From NCBI GenBank assembly GCA_913030605.1, contig CAJWEZ010000011.1, positions 19,380 through 83,379 on the forward strand: a DNA stretch of 64,000 bases, written 5' to 3'. Positions 52,835-62,707 of this stretch are shown piece after piece. This DNA comes from an uncultured Spirochaeta sp. (GTDB lineage: Bacteria > Spirochaetota > Spirochaetia > DSM-27196 > Alkalispirochaetaceae). Under the pieces are notes generated by a model that saw nothing but the letters and a program-made list of their open reading frames with translations, did no database searches and had not been told where the DNA came from. A program made the translations under genes and the position numbers. Position 1 is the stretch's first letter, and each line of letters begins with the position of its first letter.

Positions 52835-53824
52835 TCAGTCTTCGAGGTCTTCCTCGGAATCATCCTCTTCGAATCCGTCGTCGCTGTCGTCGTCCTCGTC
52901 ATCGAGGAGACCGTCGTCGTCGTCAGACTCGTCGTCGGAATCATCACCGTCGTCGCCTTCGATTTCCGCCTGCTCTTCCGGAGTGATCTCATCCTCGTCG
53001 GTGAGGCCGATCAACGCTTCCTCTTCGAACAGGTCTTCGTCGAAGTCGTCGTCCACGAGGTCCAGGAGGCCCTCTTCGTCGGAATCAGAGAATCCGACCT
53101 CATCGGCATCGTCCTCGGATTCCGTGTAAAACACGACCTTGGAACAATAGGGACAGAAGAGGATCTCATCCGCAGAACGTACGTCGTTCACGAACTGATT
53201 GGGGAGGATCATCTGACAGCCGGTGCAGACGCCGTTCCGGATCGGTACGATGCCCTCGCCTTCCTTGCTGCGAATGATGCGCTCGAACTTGAACAGGAGT
53301 TCCTCGTCCAGACCCGGGATCGTGTTCTGCTCGCGCTCTTCGAGTTCACCGAGGCGGGCTTCGCGTTCGCTCGTCTCGCTGTCGATTTTGGCCCGTTCCT
53401 CCTCGAGCTCCTCTTCCTGGGAGCCGATCATCGCCTCTTCCCGCTCCAGGCGCAGGCGCTGATCCTCGAGGTCCTTCTCCTCCCGTTGCAGTTCCCGGCG
53501 GTACTGCTGTTCGCGCTCCGACGCGTCCCGGATTTCCTTCTCAAGCGCGTCGTACTCACGGGCGGTGGTAATTTGGTCCATCTGCGACTCGTACTTTTCG
53601 CGATCCGCCTCGGCCTCCTGGAGTCGCACCCGGAGTTCCGCGACGCGCTTGCGCGTCTCCTCGTACTTCTCGTTCTTCTCGACGAACGACTTCTTCAGCC
53701 GGCTGACCAGCTCTTTTTTGGTCGCGAGGGTGCGCGGCAGCTCCTCGATTTCCCGCTGGATCGTGAACTTGTCGGAGAGGATCTCCTGGAGAACCTTCAG
53801 CTTCTCAATCGTGTCCTGAATCAT
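52835..53824 (-). CDS. Coiled-coil zinc-ribbon protein (COG1579) with acidic tail
   Basis: 329 residues: a long coiled coil (about 1-195), a C4 zinc ribbon (CTGCQMI near 203 and CPYCSK near 226), then a 95-residue acidic tail (about 235-329) with no Lys or Arg at all. The core matches the COG1579 family, whose members are predicted nucleic-acid or ribosome-binding proteins without a settled function. The start at 53824 is chosen because the frame upstream reads rpoD antisense-like sequence and GAGAGGTG precedes this ATG. It follows rpoD by 16 bp and precedes rnpB. Confidence 0.85.
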   Translation of the reverse strand: MIQDTIEKLKVLQEILSDKFTIQREIEELPRTLATKKELVSRLKKSFVEKNEKYEETRKRVAELRVRLQEAEADREKYESQMDQITTAREYDALEKEIRDASEREQQYRRELQREEKDLEDQRLRLEREEAMIGSQEEELEEERAKIDSETSEREARLGELEEREQNTIPGLDEELLFKFERIIRSKEGEGIVPIRNGVCTGCQMILPNQFVNDVRSADEILFCPYCSKVVFYTESEDDADEVGFSDSDEEGLLDLVDDDFDEDLFEEEALIGLTDEDEITPEEQAEIEGDDGDDSDDESDDDDGLLDDEDDDSDDGFEEDDSEEDLED

Positions 53825-53840
53825 CGTGTTACAGCACCTC

Positions 53841-55676
53841 TCAGCTATCGAGATAGTCTTTGAGCCGCCGGCTCCGCTTGGGATGCCGCAGTCGTCGCAA
53901 CGCCTTGGCTTCAATCTGCCGGATACGCTCACGGGTTACGTTGAAGTACAGGCCGACTTCCTCCAGGGTGAGGGAGTAGCCGTCTTCCAGTCCAAATCTC
54001 ATCTTCAGCACTTCCTGCTCCCGGGGCGGAAGCGTATCGAGAACGCTCCGTAGCTGCTCCTGCAGGAGGGTAAACGCCGTCTGGTGGGCCGGGTTCTCGA
54101 CTTCCTTATCCTCGATAAAATCACCGAGGAGGGAGTCTTCCTCTTCACCGATCGGTGTCTCCAGACTTATCGGCTCCCTGGCGACGCTCTTGACCGATTT
54201 GACCCGCGCGACGTTCCAGCCCAGTCGCTCCGCGACTTCCTCGTCCGTCGGTTCCCGTCCCAGAACCTGCATCAGCTGACGGGACTCGCGGACCACCTTG
54301 TTGATCTGCTCGATCATGTGGACCGGTACGCGGATCGTTCGTGCCTGATCGGATATCGAACGGGTAATCGCCTGACGGATCCACCACGTGGCGTAGGTTG
54401 AGAACTTGTAGCCCTTACGGTACTCAAACTTCTCGACAGCCTTAATGAGCCCGATATTGCCTTCCTGGACCAGATCGAAGAAATGGAGTCCCCGGTTGGT
54501 GTACTTCTTGGCGATACTGACCACCAACCGCAGGTTCGCCTGAATGAGCCGGTCCTTGGCGGTCTGCATCATCACGCGGCCCCGTTCGATTTCGCCGGAC
54601 ATCTCAAGAATGTCGTCGATCGCGTTCTCGAACCGGTACTCCAGCTCCCGGAGTTTCTTCTCCGTCATCTGGATATGACGGATTTTCTCCTTGATCTGGT
54701 CCGCGGACAGGCCCAGGTTTTCCTCGATTTCCTCGCGACGCGTGCTGACCGCAAGGCCGCGACCCAGGGCGCGCAGCTCTCTGAGGTTGGATACGCGTAA
54801 ACGCTTTTCGACCCGGCTCTGGTCTTCCCGGTACCGGTGGATCTGCTTGGCGGCGCGAGAAAAACGCTCACTGAAGCGCAGGATCTCATCCTGATGGAGA
54901 TCCACCTCGTTGAGTTTCTTGAGGAGCTTGTTGCGTTTCTGCCCCAACGGTTTGTCGGAGAGGATATCGATCCCCTTCTCGTAGGTGCGCAACTTCTGAT
55001 CCATGTACGACCGGAGGTCCGGCAGCAGTTCCTTCAGAGACTCCCGGTAGAACTGGTTCAACCGCCGTCGTTCCGCCAGGTATTCGGATATTTCTTTCTT
55101 CGAGAGGCCCAGCTCGCGCGGATCCTCCTTGCGGAACGTGCGTTCGGCAAGATCGGAAAACTCGGGAATCACCATCCCGCTGCCGCGAATCACATCCTTG
55201 ATGATGTATTCGCCCTCCTCCATCTTCTTGGAGAGCTCGACCTCCTGCTCCGCAGTGAGCAGGTTCTCCTTGCCGATTTCCCGGAGGTACAGACGAATCG
55301 GATCGTCCACGGCGGCTTCCTTGTCTCCGACGATCACGCGCTTGGTGCGATCGCTGATCGCGGCGGCAGCGGTTTCTTTTGCCCGGTTCCGGCTCTCGCC
55401 GTCCTCGGGATTGCCGCCGTCCTCGCCGTCGTCGTCGGAGTCCTCGAGATCGCCTTCCTCTTCCTGCTGGTCGGCGTCGTCGTCATCGTCGTCCTCACTG
55501 GCCTCCTCAAGCACCACGTTATGCTTGGCCAGGAGACTGAGGACTTCCTCAATCTTGTCGGAGTTGACGATCGCCTCCGGGAGAAAATCCTGGAGTTCGT
55601 CATAGCTGATCGTCGTCTTCGATTTGGCGTAGTCTATCAGTCGTACGATTGCAGGATCATTCTGCAAATCAGTCAT
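53841..55676 (-). CDS. rpoD: Primary sigma factor RpoD (sigma70)
   Basis: Housekeeping sigma factor. The 611 residues show region 1.1 (about 1-55), a 50-residue very acidic spacer (57-106), region 1.2, a non-conserved region of about 200 residues, region 2 ([29 protein letters not shown] near 400), region 3, and region 4 with the [39 protein letters not shown] helix-turn-helix. The TTGACC/TATAAT boxes found in the window match what such a sigma recognises. It overlaps the dnaG stop by 8 bp. Confidence 0.97.
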   Translation of the reverse strand: MTDLQNDPAIVRLIDYAKSKTTISYDELQDFLPEAIVNSDKIEEVLSLLAKHNVVLEEASEDDDDDDADQQEEEGDLEDSDDDGEDGGNPEDGESRNRAKETAAAAISDRTKRVIVGDKEAAVDDPIRLYLREIGKENLLTAEQEVELSKKMEEGEYIIKDVIRGSGMVIPEFSDLAERTFRKEDPRELGLSKKEISEYLAERRRLNQFYRESLKELLPDLRSYMDQKLRTYEKGIDILSDKPLGQKRNKLLKKLNEVDLHQDEILRFSERFSRAAKQIHRYREDQSRVEKRLRVSNLRELRALGRGLAVSTRREEIEENLGLSADQIKEKIRHIQMTEKKLRELEYRFENAIDDILEMSGEIERGRVMMQTAKDRLIQANLRLVVSIAKKYTNRGLHFFDLVQEGNIGLIKAVEKFEYRKGYKFSTYATWWIRQAITRSISDQARTIRVPVHMIEQINKVVRESRQLMQVLGREPTDEEVAERLGWNVARVKSVKSVAREPISLETPIGEEEDSLLGDFIEDKEVENPAHQTAFTLLQEQLRSVLDTLPPREQEVLKMRFGLEDGYSLTLEEVGLYFNVTRERIRQIEAKALRRLRHPKRSRRLKDYLDS

Positions 55677-57435
55677 CAGCCCTCACCTTCAGATTCCGGA
55701 GTTCTTGGTCAATCGCCATCTTTTGTTCCAGAAGTTGACGCAGCGCCTGGTCATCAGCCCCCTGCAGCCGTTTCAGCTCGGATTCGACCCGTCGTGCGTC
55801 CTCCTCCAGTCGACGAATCCGCATCAGGCCCACGGCGCGGTCGACGTCCGACCGCTGCCAGCCCCCGTACTCTCCGGAGGTCAGCTTTTCCAGCACCTGG
55901 TTCCTGAGCGACTCGTCCGTCAGCCGGTCGATCAACCCCCTCGGTAGCGGCTCCTCATGCCGAAACGCGTCTTCCATCAACAGGTAGAGATGCCGTGCGG
56001 TCCGGTCCTGCAGATCATCCGGTCCGATACGAGACCGCAGATACGCAAAGAGCCCGCCATCCTGCGCGGTGGCGAGCATCAAGGCAACGTCGCGACCTAG
56101 TGAGTGTGTGGGTTGATCTGCCGGCTTCCGTTCAAATCGCCGCGGCTGCTCTCCTCTCCGCCAACTGTCAAAATCCGACCGTACGGCGCGGGACGAAACT
56201 CCCAGCAGGTCGCTGAGCGTATCTATAGCCCCTTCGCGGCGCACCTCGGAATTGATGATATTAATATAGGGGAAAATCCTTTGCAACAGCAACTCCCCAT
56301 TGGCAGATGGATCCGACGCCACCGAATCGGCAAGCGAAGACACCATAAACTCAAACACCGGTCGCGGCGCCGAGACCATCTCCGCCACTGCCTCCGGACC
56401 CCGGTCGCGGTACAGGTCTGCCGGATCCTTTCCGCTGGGGACCGCCACCGCGTAGCACCCCAGCCCGGCCTGTTCCGCCGTGATCGCCCCCTTGAACGTT
56501 GCGTTGAGCCCCGCCGAATCGGCGTCGAACACCAGCACCACCTCGTCCACCCAGCGTTTGAGCAGCCGCGCCTGTTCCTCCGTGAAGGCGGTACCCAGGG
56601 GCGCCACCGTGTTCCGACAGCCGGACTGGTGCATGGCGATCACGTCGAGGTACCCCTCGGCAAGGTAGGCCCGCCGCGTTTTTCGCATCTCCTCGAGCGC
56701 ACGGTCCAGCGCGTACAGCGTGCGCTTCTTCAGATAGATCGGTGTCTCGGGGCTGTTTATGTACTTGGCGCGATCCTCCGCCGACAGGGCGCGTCCTCCA
56801 AAAGCGACCGTCCGCCCGCGTTCGTCCCCGATGGGAAACATCAGTCTGTTACGAAAGAGCGAGAATCCGCTGGCACGTCGCGAAAACAGTCCGCTGCGAT
56901 CCAGAAATGACGCACTGTAGGACTTTCGCTGCAAAAACTGGTAAAGCCAGCGTCCGTTGTCGGGGGCAAATCCCAGCCGGAATCGCTCCACCGACTCGTC
57001 GGTGATTCCCCGATCGTGAGCGTACGCCAGTGCCGCCGCCCCCCGGGAATCCTGCGTCAGAAGATAGTGAAACGAGCCCCCGACCCGTTCGTACAGTTCG
57101 AATAGGGCCTTCCGCTCCTGATCCTCCTGGCTCTGTTCGGGACTGCCCTCGAGCGTCACCCCGGCGCGTTCGGCGAGAAACTCCACCGCCTCGGGAAACG
57201 AAAGCCCCTCCATCTCACTGACGAACCGGAATATGTCGCCGCCCTGATTGGTGGCAAAACAGTAGTAGAAGCCGTCGTCCGGCTTGACCGAAAAGGACGG
57301 CGTCTTCTCCGGTTTGAACGGACTCAGTCCCCACCAGCGATTGCCTTTTCGCTCCAGGTGAGTGTATCCGTTCACCAGCTCAACGATGTCCACGCGGTCC
57401 CTGATCTGCTGCAACGTCTCCCGACTGAATTTCAT
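55669..57435 (-). CDS. dnaG: DNA primase DnaG with degenerate zinc-binding site
   Basis: Synthesises RNA primers at the fork. The 588 residues have the N-terminal domain, RNA polymerase/TOPRIM core ([41 protein letters not shown] near 305), and the C-terminal helicase-interaction domain. The N-terminal zinc site, normally Cys-x2-His...Cys-x2-Cys, reads LSPFK and CFAT: Ser38, Lys41, Cys59, Thr62, so only one ligand remains. The surrounding EKTPSF and GGDIF sequences are kept and the frame is intact. The ATG is 2 nt after the OmpA-like stop, with no ribosome-binding site. Confidence 0.95.
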   Translation of the reverse strand: MKFSRETLQQIRDRVDIVELVNGYTHLERKGNRWWGLSPFKPEKTPSFSVKPDDGFYYCFATNQGGDIFRFVSEMEGLSFPEAVEFLAERAGVTLEGSPEQSQEDQERKALFELYERVGGSFHYLLTQDSRGAAALAYAHDRGITDESVERFRLGFAPDNGRWLYQFLQRKSYSASFLDRSGLFSRRASGFSLFRNRLMFPIGDERGRTVAFGGRALSAEDRAKYINSPETPIYLKKRTLYALDRALEEMRKTRRAYLAEGYLDVIAMHQSGCRNTVAPLGTAFTEEQARLLKRWVDEVVLVFDADSAGLNATFKGAITAEQAGLGCYAVAVPSGKDPADLYRDRGPEAVAEMVSAPRPVFEFMVSSLADSVASDPSANGELLLQRIFPYINIINSEVRREGAIDTLSDLLGVSSRAVRSDFDSWRRGEQPRRFERKPADQPTHSLGRDVALMLATAQDGGLFAYLRSRIGPDDLQDRTARHLYLLMEDAFRHEEPLPRGLIDRLTDESLRNQVLEKLTSGEYGGWQRSDVDRAVGLMRIRRLEEDARRVESELKRLQGADDQALRQLLEQKMAIDQELRNLKVRADD

Positions 57436-57437
57436 CG

Positions 57438-60400
57438 TCAGCGTTGGAGGATAAAGACCACGCGACGGTTTTTCCAGCGGTTCTGTTCGTCGCTGTGGGG
57501 AACCACGGGGGCACTGCCACCACGGCCCCTCGCCGTCAGGAGGCGCGGGGACACACCGCGATCGATCAGCGCCTGTACCACCGACTCGGCCCGCTGCCGC
57601 GAGAGCGGCACCAGTTCCTCCCGCTCCTCGCGTTCGGTACCGCTCAGATTGACCGCGTGACCTTCCACAACGATCGAGTACTCGGGAAAGCGCCCCAGAA
57701 TGTCCACGAGCCGATCCAGAACCATGACATTCTGTACGCCCCGCGGATCGTTTTGGTCGAGAATCAGGTCCGCCGAGTTTCCCGGAAAGGTGATGCTCGG
57801 AATCTGAATGCGATACCCGTCCTCGTACGGTTCCACCAGGATATCCACGGCCAGCGACCCTTCTCGCACGGCGATGTTCCCCAGCTCATCGGCAACCTCG
57901 AGCCGCCACGGATACGACTCAGCAGACGTCACGAGTTCACCGTTCCGCGCTCGTCCATCCCACCGTATCCGTCGGGGCACCGCGCCACGACCGCCGGCAT
58001 CATAGAAAAACGCGCCGGTGCGATCAAAGACCTCCAGCAGCCAGTACTCCACCGGAGATCGATCCTCCACGCCCACCGAAAACACCACCGTGTCGGCGCG
58101 CCCGTCGCCGTCCGGCGAGAACGGCTGAGGACGGGCCGTGACCTCGACCTCCGGCGCCGTGGTGTCGACGACGATTCGTGGAGACTCCGTCCGAACCACC
58201 GCGCCGTGGCGATAGCGCGCCTCCAGCCGCGCAACGTAGGCACCGTCGCGGGGGACCTCATCCGACGATGGCGGCCATTCAAGGGACGCCGGCGCCTGTG
58301 CCCCGGTTCCGCTCCGCTGAAGAACCGGCGAGCCTCCCTCGGCAGACTGGATTACGAGCGACCAGTCCGAGAGACCGTCGGTGTCCGAAAGGATCGGTTC
58401 CACGGTTACGCGATCGGCGAACCCATCGCCGTTGGGCGATACGGCGCCTCCCGAAACCCGCAGGAATCCGCTTACCGGACGGGTGTCGACCGTGAACCCC
58501 ACGGGATCACTCGTCGCACTGTTTCCGGCGGCGTCGGATGCCACCGCCCGAACTGCGTAGGATCCGTCCGGCAGTACCGTCCCGTCGGCGGCGCGCGGAG
58601 CAACCTCGACACGGCCGGCATCGACACTCGATCCCTGATCCCCGGCGGGAATCGGAATGCGGCGCAGGACCGATCCGTCGGATGCGGTCAGGAGTTCCAG
58701 CTGGACACGCGTTGCTCCCGCCGCACGTCCCCGGAGAACAAGTGTGTCCTGCACGCCGTCACCGTCCGGCGACACGTAGGCTGGGCCGTCCCGCTCGAGA
58801 ACCAGAACCGGCGGGGTCGTATCCACCACCACCGGCGAGGACTCCGCCGTGACCTCTCCCCGGTCCGGGACCTGAACGCGGAGCATCGCCGTCACCGGTC
58901 CGTCCGCGAACGGAACACCCTGGTTGTCGCGGCCGTCCCACGAGACCGACGAGGGTGCCGGGAGGTCACCGGAAATGCGACGCACCTGCGAGCCGTGCTC
59001 GAAATCGATCGTGAACGTGCCGCGCTCCACGTCCTCCGGAGTCCTGAGGGCGAACACAACCTCGTCGTCCCGGCCGTCGCCATTGGGGCTGAATACCGCG
59101 CTTCGCGCGTCGATCTCTGCCCCCGACAGCCGCGGAACGAGTTCGAACCGGCGGACCTCCGACACACCGCGGTTTCCGGCGCGGTCCCGGGCTTCCACCC
59201 AGATCGCATACACGCCGGCCTCCAGAAACGCACCGTCCGCGCCGATCAACTGCCACGGAATCTCATCCGGCAGTTGACTGAAATCGGCGACAGCAACCGC
59301 ATCCGGCTCCGTGTCCCGACGGAGCATCAGGGTTCCCGAAGCGGCCGTTCCGTCGCCTTCGACAAACACAACCAGGCGCCGTGGATCGGCCGGCCCGATC
59401 ACGATGTCCGACAGTCCGATTGACAGGCGAGGCGCAACCCGATCGACCAGGAACTCCTCGGTTCGGTCCGTCGCCGTGGCGCCGCCGTCGTAGCGGGAAC
59501 GCCCCTCAACCACGTAGGTCCCGTCCTCCGGAAACACATCGGGGCCCAGAACCAGGCGCGCCGGCGGCAGGTCGATTCCGGACCAGGTCTTCACCGGGGG
59601 TGGGTCAGCCGCCGCGTCAATCCGCCGCAGGTCGATCGTCCATTCCCGGAGCCCCGGCAGTGGACGAAGATCCGGTGTCACGGTCACCGTCGTGCCAGCC
59701 TCCGGCGACACGACCGTTCGGTCCACCGCCAGCCGGAACAGCGGCCGCGCGCGCCGTACCAGAACCGGCCCACTCGACACGACGCGTCGGTTTCCACCGG
59801 CATCCTCGGCCGCGGCCCGAATCCGATACACGCCGTCAGCGACCGGTTCACCGTCAGCGCGCTGCCCTGTCCATCGCGCTTCCACGGTTCGATCCCCTTC
59901 CAGCTCCGGGACGGGGTCGAGCCGCACAACGCTTCGTCCGGCCTGATCAACAACATCGATGTCCACGATCTCGGCATCGCCGTAGCGGGCGGTGACGACC
60001 AGCGGACGGTCGGGGGACAGCTCCACCGGTGTCGTGTCGGTATCAAGGGCACCGTCGCCGTCGTCGGCACCGGAACCCTCGGTGTTGTCTCCGTCTTCCG
60101 AAACGTTCTCCAGGGACAGTGCGAGCGTGAGGTCCGGAGGAGTCCGGTCAACCACCACACCGAGTTCCGAGGACCTGGTGACATTCCCTGCCGCGTCGGT
60201 CGCGGAAACCTCGAGGCGGTACCGCCCGTCCCGATCCGCCTCACTCAGGTCCCATACCAGCGAGCTGCCGAATGCCCGCTGCGCAAGATCCGAGGTCATT
60301 CGCTGGGAGAGATCACCCTCAATCACCGGCTCACCGAACGGCTCGAATCGCCAGCGACGGACCGTTTCGCCCCCCGGGGCGGTGAGGACCGCGGTGATCG

Positions 60401-61514
60401 CACCGATCGCGCGGTCATCGGTCGCCGTCACATCGACCACCAACTGGCCTCGTCCGCCCACCGGCGCAAGGTTCACCTGCTCCAGCGCAGCGAACGGCGT
60501 CAGATCGGGCGGGCCGTTCTCGTCTGCCGCCCCGAATCTCTGTGACGCCCGGTCCTCCGGCGCTCGAACCGTGACATCGAGAACCGGCGGCCGCGGATCG
60601 CTTGACGGGAAGGTCGTAGACACGTCTCCCGCGACAAGAACCTGTCCCTGCCGCCCCGGTCGCGCCGTCACCGCCGCGTCGGTCCCCTCGGCCTCACCGG
60701 TCGGAACCCGTATGCCCAGGGACACGCCGGGCCAGTACGTCGCACCGCCTGCCAGGGGTATGTCCGCTCCGAGAGAGAGTTCCATTCCCCGAGGGAAGCG
60801 CAAACGCGTCCCCGCGGCAAGCCACGTCCGCGAAAACGATTCAACCCGCACGGACGCCGCGGCGTCGATTTCCACGGCCGGTGCATCGACCAGCCGCGCC
60901 CGGACTCCCGCCACCGGCGTAAACGGAGCCACCACGGCGTCGAACCCCGGCCGCGCGGCGGAGGTCCCGATCCCGAGCATCGCCGCGTGGGCCTCGACGC
61001 GCGAGACATCCCCGATTCCGCCGAGCCGGTACCGGACACCGATGTCCAACGCTGCGCCGAGTCGGGTCGAGGCGCCCGTTCCGCTGGCGGCGGACAACCC
61101 GAGCCCGGCTCCCATCGCCAGGCGCGATCCCAATGGCCGGGCGAGCGACACGACCCCTCGGCCGACTCCTCCGTCCGCGTCTCCCAGGATCCCAAGAGCC
61201 CCGGTCCAGACGTATCGCCGGGTCGGTACTGTAAGGCCAAGAGCGCCACCTGCAGCACCATCTCCCACGGCGCCGCCGACCGCAGCACCAAGAATCGCCC
61301 GGCGCGTATCGGCCGCGAGGTGCGGCATCGTCAGAACGGTTGTGGGGTGAGCCCGGTCCGGCGAGGTCATCAGTTCGGTCCCGAGTCCGCGGGGATACCA
61401 CATCGACCCACGCGCCACGCTGAGTGGATCGGGGTCGGCATGGACCACCGGGGAGGCGACGAGCGCAACGAGTATCACGCAGAAACGGCGGAGGAAGCAC
61501 GAGGTCTGGAGCAT
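57438..61514 (-). CDS. Large OmpA-family envelope protein with FlgD-type Ig repeats
   Basis: 1358 residues from the Met at 61514 that begins a signal peptide (core VILVALVASPVVHA). A Gly-rich beta-rich region (about 50-300) that could be an outer-membrane barrel is followed by Ig-like repeats, four of which start with the FSPNGDG/VSPDGDG/VSPNGDG/FSPDGDG calcium-type motif of FlgD_ig/CHU_C families. A C-terminal OmpA-like domain (about 1240-1358) follows with LSRQRAESVVQAL and NRWKNRRVVF. The Asp of the usual GHTD motif is replaced (GHAVN). It probably spans the outer membrane and contacts peptidoglycan. dnaG follows after 2 bp. Confidence 0.85.
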   Translation of the reverse strand: MLQTSCFLRRFCVILVALVASPVVHADPDPLSVARGSMWYPRGLGTELMTSPDRAHPTTVLTMPHLAADTRRAILGAAVGGAVGDGAAGGALGLTVPTRRYVWTGALGILGDADGGVGRGVVSLARPLGSRLAMGAGLGLSAASGTGASTRLGAALDIGVRYRLGGIGDVSRVEAHAAMLGIGTSAARPGFDAVVAPFTPVAGVRARLVDAPAVEIDAAASVRVESFSRTWLAAGTRLRFPRGMELSLGADIPLAGGATYWPGVSLGIRVPTGEAEGTDAAVTARPGRQGQVLVAGDVSTTFPSSDPRPPVLDVTVRAPEDRASQRFGAADENGPPDLTPFAALEQVNLAPVGGRGQLVVDVTATDDRAIGAITAVLTAPGGETVRRWRFEPFGEPVIEGDLSQRMTSDLAQRAFGSSLVWDLSEADRDGRYRLEVSATDAAGNVTRSSELGVVVDRTPPDLTLALSLENVSEDGDNTEGSGADDGDGALDTDTTPVELSPDRPLVVTARYGDAEIVDIDVVDQAGRSVVRLDPVPELEGDRTVEARWTGQRADGEPVADGVYRIRAAAEDAGGNRRVVSSGPVLVRRARPLFRLAVDRTVVSPEAGTTVTVTPDLRPLPGLREWTIDLRRIDAAADPPPVKTWSGIDLPPARLVLGPDVFPEDGTYVVEGRSRYDGGATATDRTEEFLVDRVAPRLSIGLSDIVIGPADPRRLVVFVEGDGTAASGTLMLRRDTEPDAVAVADFSQLPDEIPWQLIGADGAFLEAGVYAIWVEARDRAGNRGVSEVRRFELVPRLSGAEIDARSAVFSPNGDGRDDEVVFALRTPEDVERGTFTIDFEHGSQVRRISGDLPAPSSVSWDGRDNQGVPFADGPVTAMLRVQVPDRGEVTAESSPVVVDTTPPVLVLERDGPAYVSPDGDGVQDTLVLRGRAAGATRVQLELLTASDGSVLRRIPIPAGDQGSSVDAGRVEVAPRAADGTVLPDGSYAVRAVASDAAGNSATSDPVGFTVDTRPVSGFLRVSGGAVSPNGDGFADRVTVEPILSDTDGLSDWSLVIQSAEGGSPVLQRSGTGAQAPASLEWPPSSDEVPRDGAYVARLEARYRHGAVVRTESPRIVVDTTAPEVEVTARPQPFSPDGDGRADTVVFSVGVEDRSPVEYWLLEVFDRTGAFFYDAGGRGAVPRRIRWDGRARNGELVTSAESYPWRLEVADELGNIAVREGSLAVDILVEPYEDGYRIQIPSITFPGNSADLILDQNDPRGVQNVMVLDRLVDILGRFPEYSIVVEGHAVNLSGTEREEREELVPLSRQRAESVVQALIDRGVSPRLLTARGRGGSAPVVPHSDEQNRWKNRRVVFILQR

Positions 61515-61575
61515 AGTCTTCAACGTTCCGTATGTACCACGGCGGATTCGCCTTTTCACGGTTCTGTTGCCCCTC

Positions 61576-61770
61576 TCACTCGCCACGAACGCGCGCCTCG
61601 AGCATCTCCATGTCCGCGATCGACATGCGCTCGTACAGCAGCCGTTCCAGACGGTCGCGAACAGCTTCCAACTCCTCCGGAAGGCGCGGTTCGTGTCGCC
61701 GGAGCATGATGTACAGTTCCATTTCCTCCGCCTGCGACAGTCGCAGAACCTGCACGTCCTCTTCAGACAT
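61576..61770 (-). CDS. Small acidic helical protein of unknown function
   Basis: 64 residues, highly charged (net acidic) and predicted helical (EELEAVRDRLERLLYERM). GAGGGTG precedes the ATG at about 9 nt, and it overlaps the upstream hydrolase gene by 8 bp, which supports translation. I do not recognise a family. It lies between the MBL gene and the OmpA-like gene (61 bp gap). Confidence 0.5.
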   Translation of the reverse strand: MSEEDVQVLRLSQAEEMELYIMLRRHEPRLPEELEAVRDRLERLLYERMSIADMEMLEARVRGE

Positions 61771-62707
61771 CGACCGTCACACCCTCCCGGGCAAGCTCGA
61801 TCGAAAGGTCCGCGCCACCGATCCGGTTTGCGTACCACCGGGCGGAGTTCACGTTCTGCTCCAGCTTCTTGTCATCGTACTGCGGCTCGTGGTGAAACAT
61901 GAACAGACGTTTCGCACCCCACGCTACGGCAAAATCGACCCCCAGGCTGAACGAGGAATGACCCCAGTTGTATTTTTCAATCGCCTCGTCCAACGTGTAC
62001 TGGGTGTCGAGGATCATTGCGTCCATGTCGGAGAAAAACTCCGCGTTCCTGGTGGTCTTCTCAAAGTCCCGGGGCTGGAGTTCCACGTCGGTGACGTATC
62101 CGAACACCTTGTCTCCGTATTCGACGCGATATCCGAACGCGCGCCCGGGATGATTCAGTTCGCGCCATCGGACGAGCGCACCGTACACCTCGATCTCCGG
62201 GTCCGTCAGTTCGTGAAAATAGAGGTTCGGTGACATCTTGTCCTCCATAGTCACCGGAAAAAACGGATGCTGCATATGATCCGACAGGATCTTCCGGAAC
62301 CCGGGAATCGGACTGTAGAAGTGAACGGCGACGCCGGGATTGTACGCGTGCGCGAAAAACGGCAACCCCTGCACGTGATCATAGTGAAAATGGGTAAAGA
62401 ATATGTGGTATTCCGTCGGGTGCGGGTCGCGACGGAACTGAGAGGATCCGAATCCGACGATCCCGCTGCCGGCGTCAAACACGAGCTGGCGCCGATCGTC
62501 GAGTTCGAGCTGCACGCACGCGGTGTTTCCGCTCGTTGTACCGAACAGCCACGGCGGAAGTGACGCCAGGAAACGCTCGCGGGCCTCCGGGCTTCTGAGG
62601 TCGCTCGGCCGGATACGCTGAACGACGGTCGAAATCTTGCTCTGCACCGCCTGCGGCGACAGCGGCATTGGATGCGACCCCCGACTTCCCCACACCGTGA
62701 ATCTCAT
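61763..62707 (-). CDS. Metallo-beta-lactamase-fold hydrolase
   Basis: 314 residues from the Met at 62707, which starts MRFTVWGSRGSHP, a common N-terminus of this clade; an upstream frame of 39 residues is rejected as it lies in the preceding gene. The metal motif THFHYDHVQGLPFF (about 132-145) and the DTQYTLDEAIEKYNWGHSS and MFHHEPQYDD segments supply the other ligands. The clade (COG1235-like) includes phosphodiesterases and similar hydrolases; the substrate is not predictable here. It overlaps the YkgJ-type gene by 4 bp. Confidence 0.85.
   Translation of the reverse strand: MRFTVWGSRGSHPMPLSPQAVQSKISTVVQRIRPSDLRSPEARERFLASLPPWLFGTTSGNTACVQLELDDRRQLVFDAGSGIVGFGSSQFRRDPHPTEYHIFFTHFHYDHVQGLPFFAHAYNPGVAVHFYSPIPGFRKILSDHMQHPFFPVTMEDKMSPNLYFHELTDPEIEVYGALVRWRELNHPGRAFGYRVEYGDKVFGYVTDVELQPRDFEKTTRNAEFFSDMDAMILDTQYTLDEAIEKYNWGHSSFSLGVDFAVAWGAKRLFMFHHEPQYDDKKLEQNVNSARWYANRIGGADLSIELAREGVTVDV

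Noticed and set aside
52860..52970. GTC/GAC trinucleotide-rich stretch resembling a microsatellite
   Set aside because: It is codons for an acidic tail; irregular synonymous variation shows it is not a simple repeat array.
61515..61838. N-terminal extension of the OmpA-like protein
   Set aside because: The extra 108 residues are Cys/Arg-rich and read through the small acidic ORF and MBL gene in another frame; the signal peptide begins at the Met at 61514.
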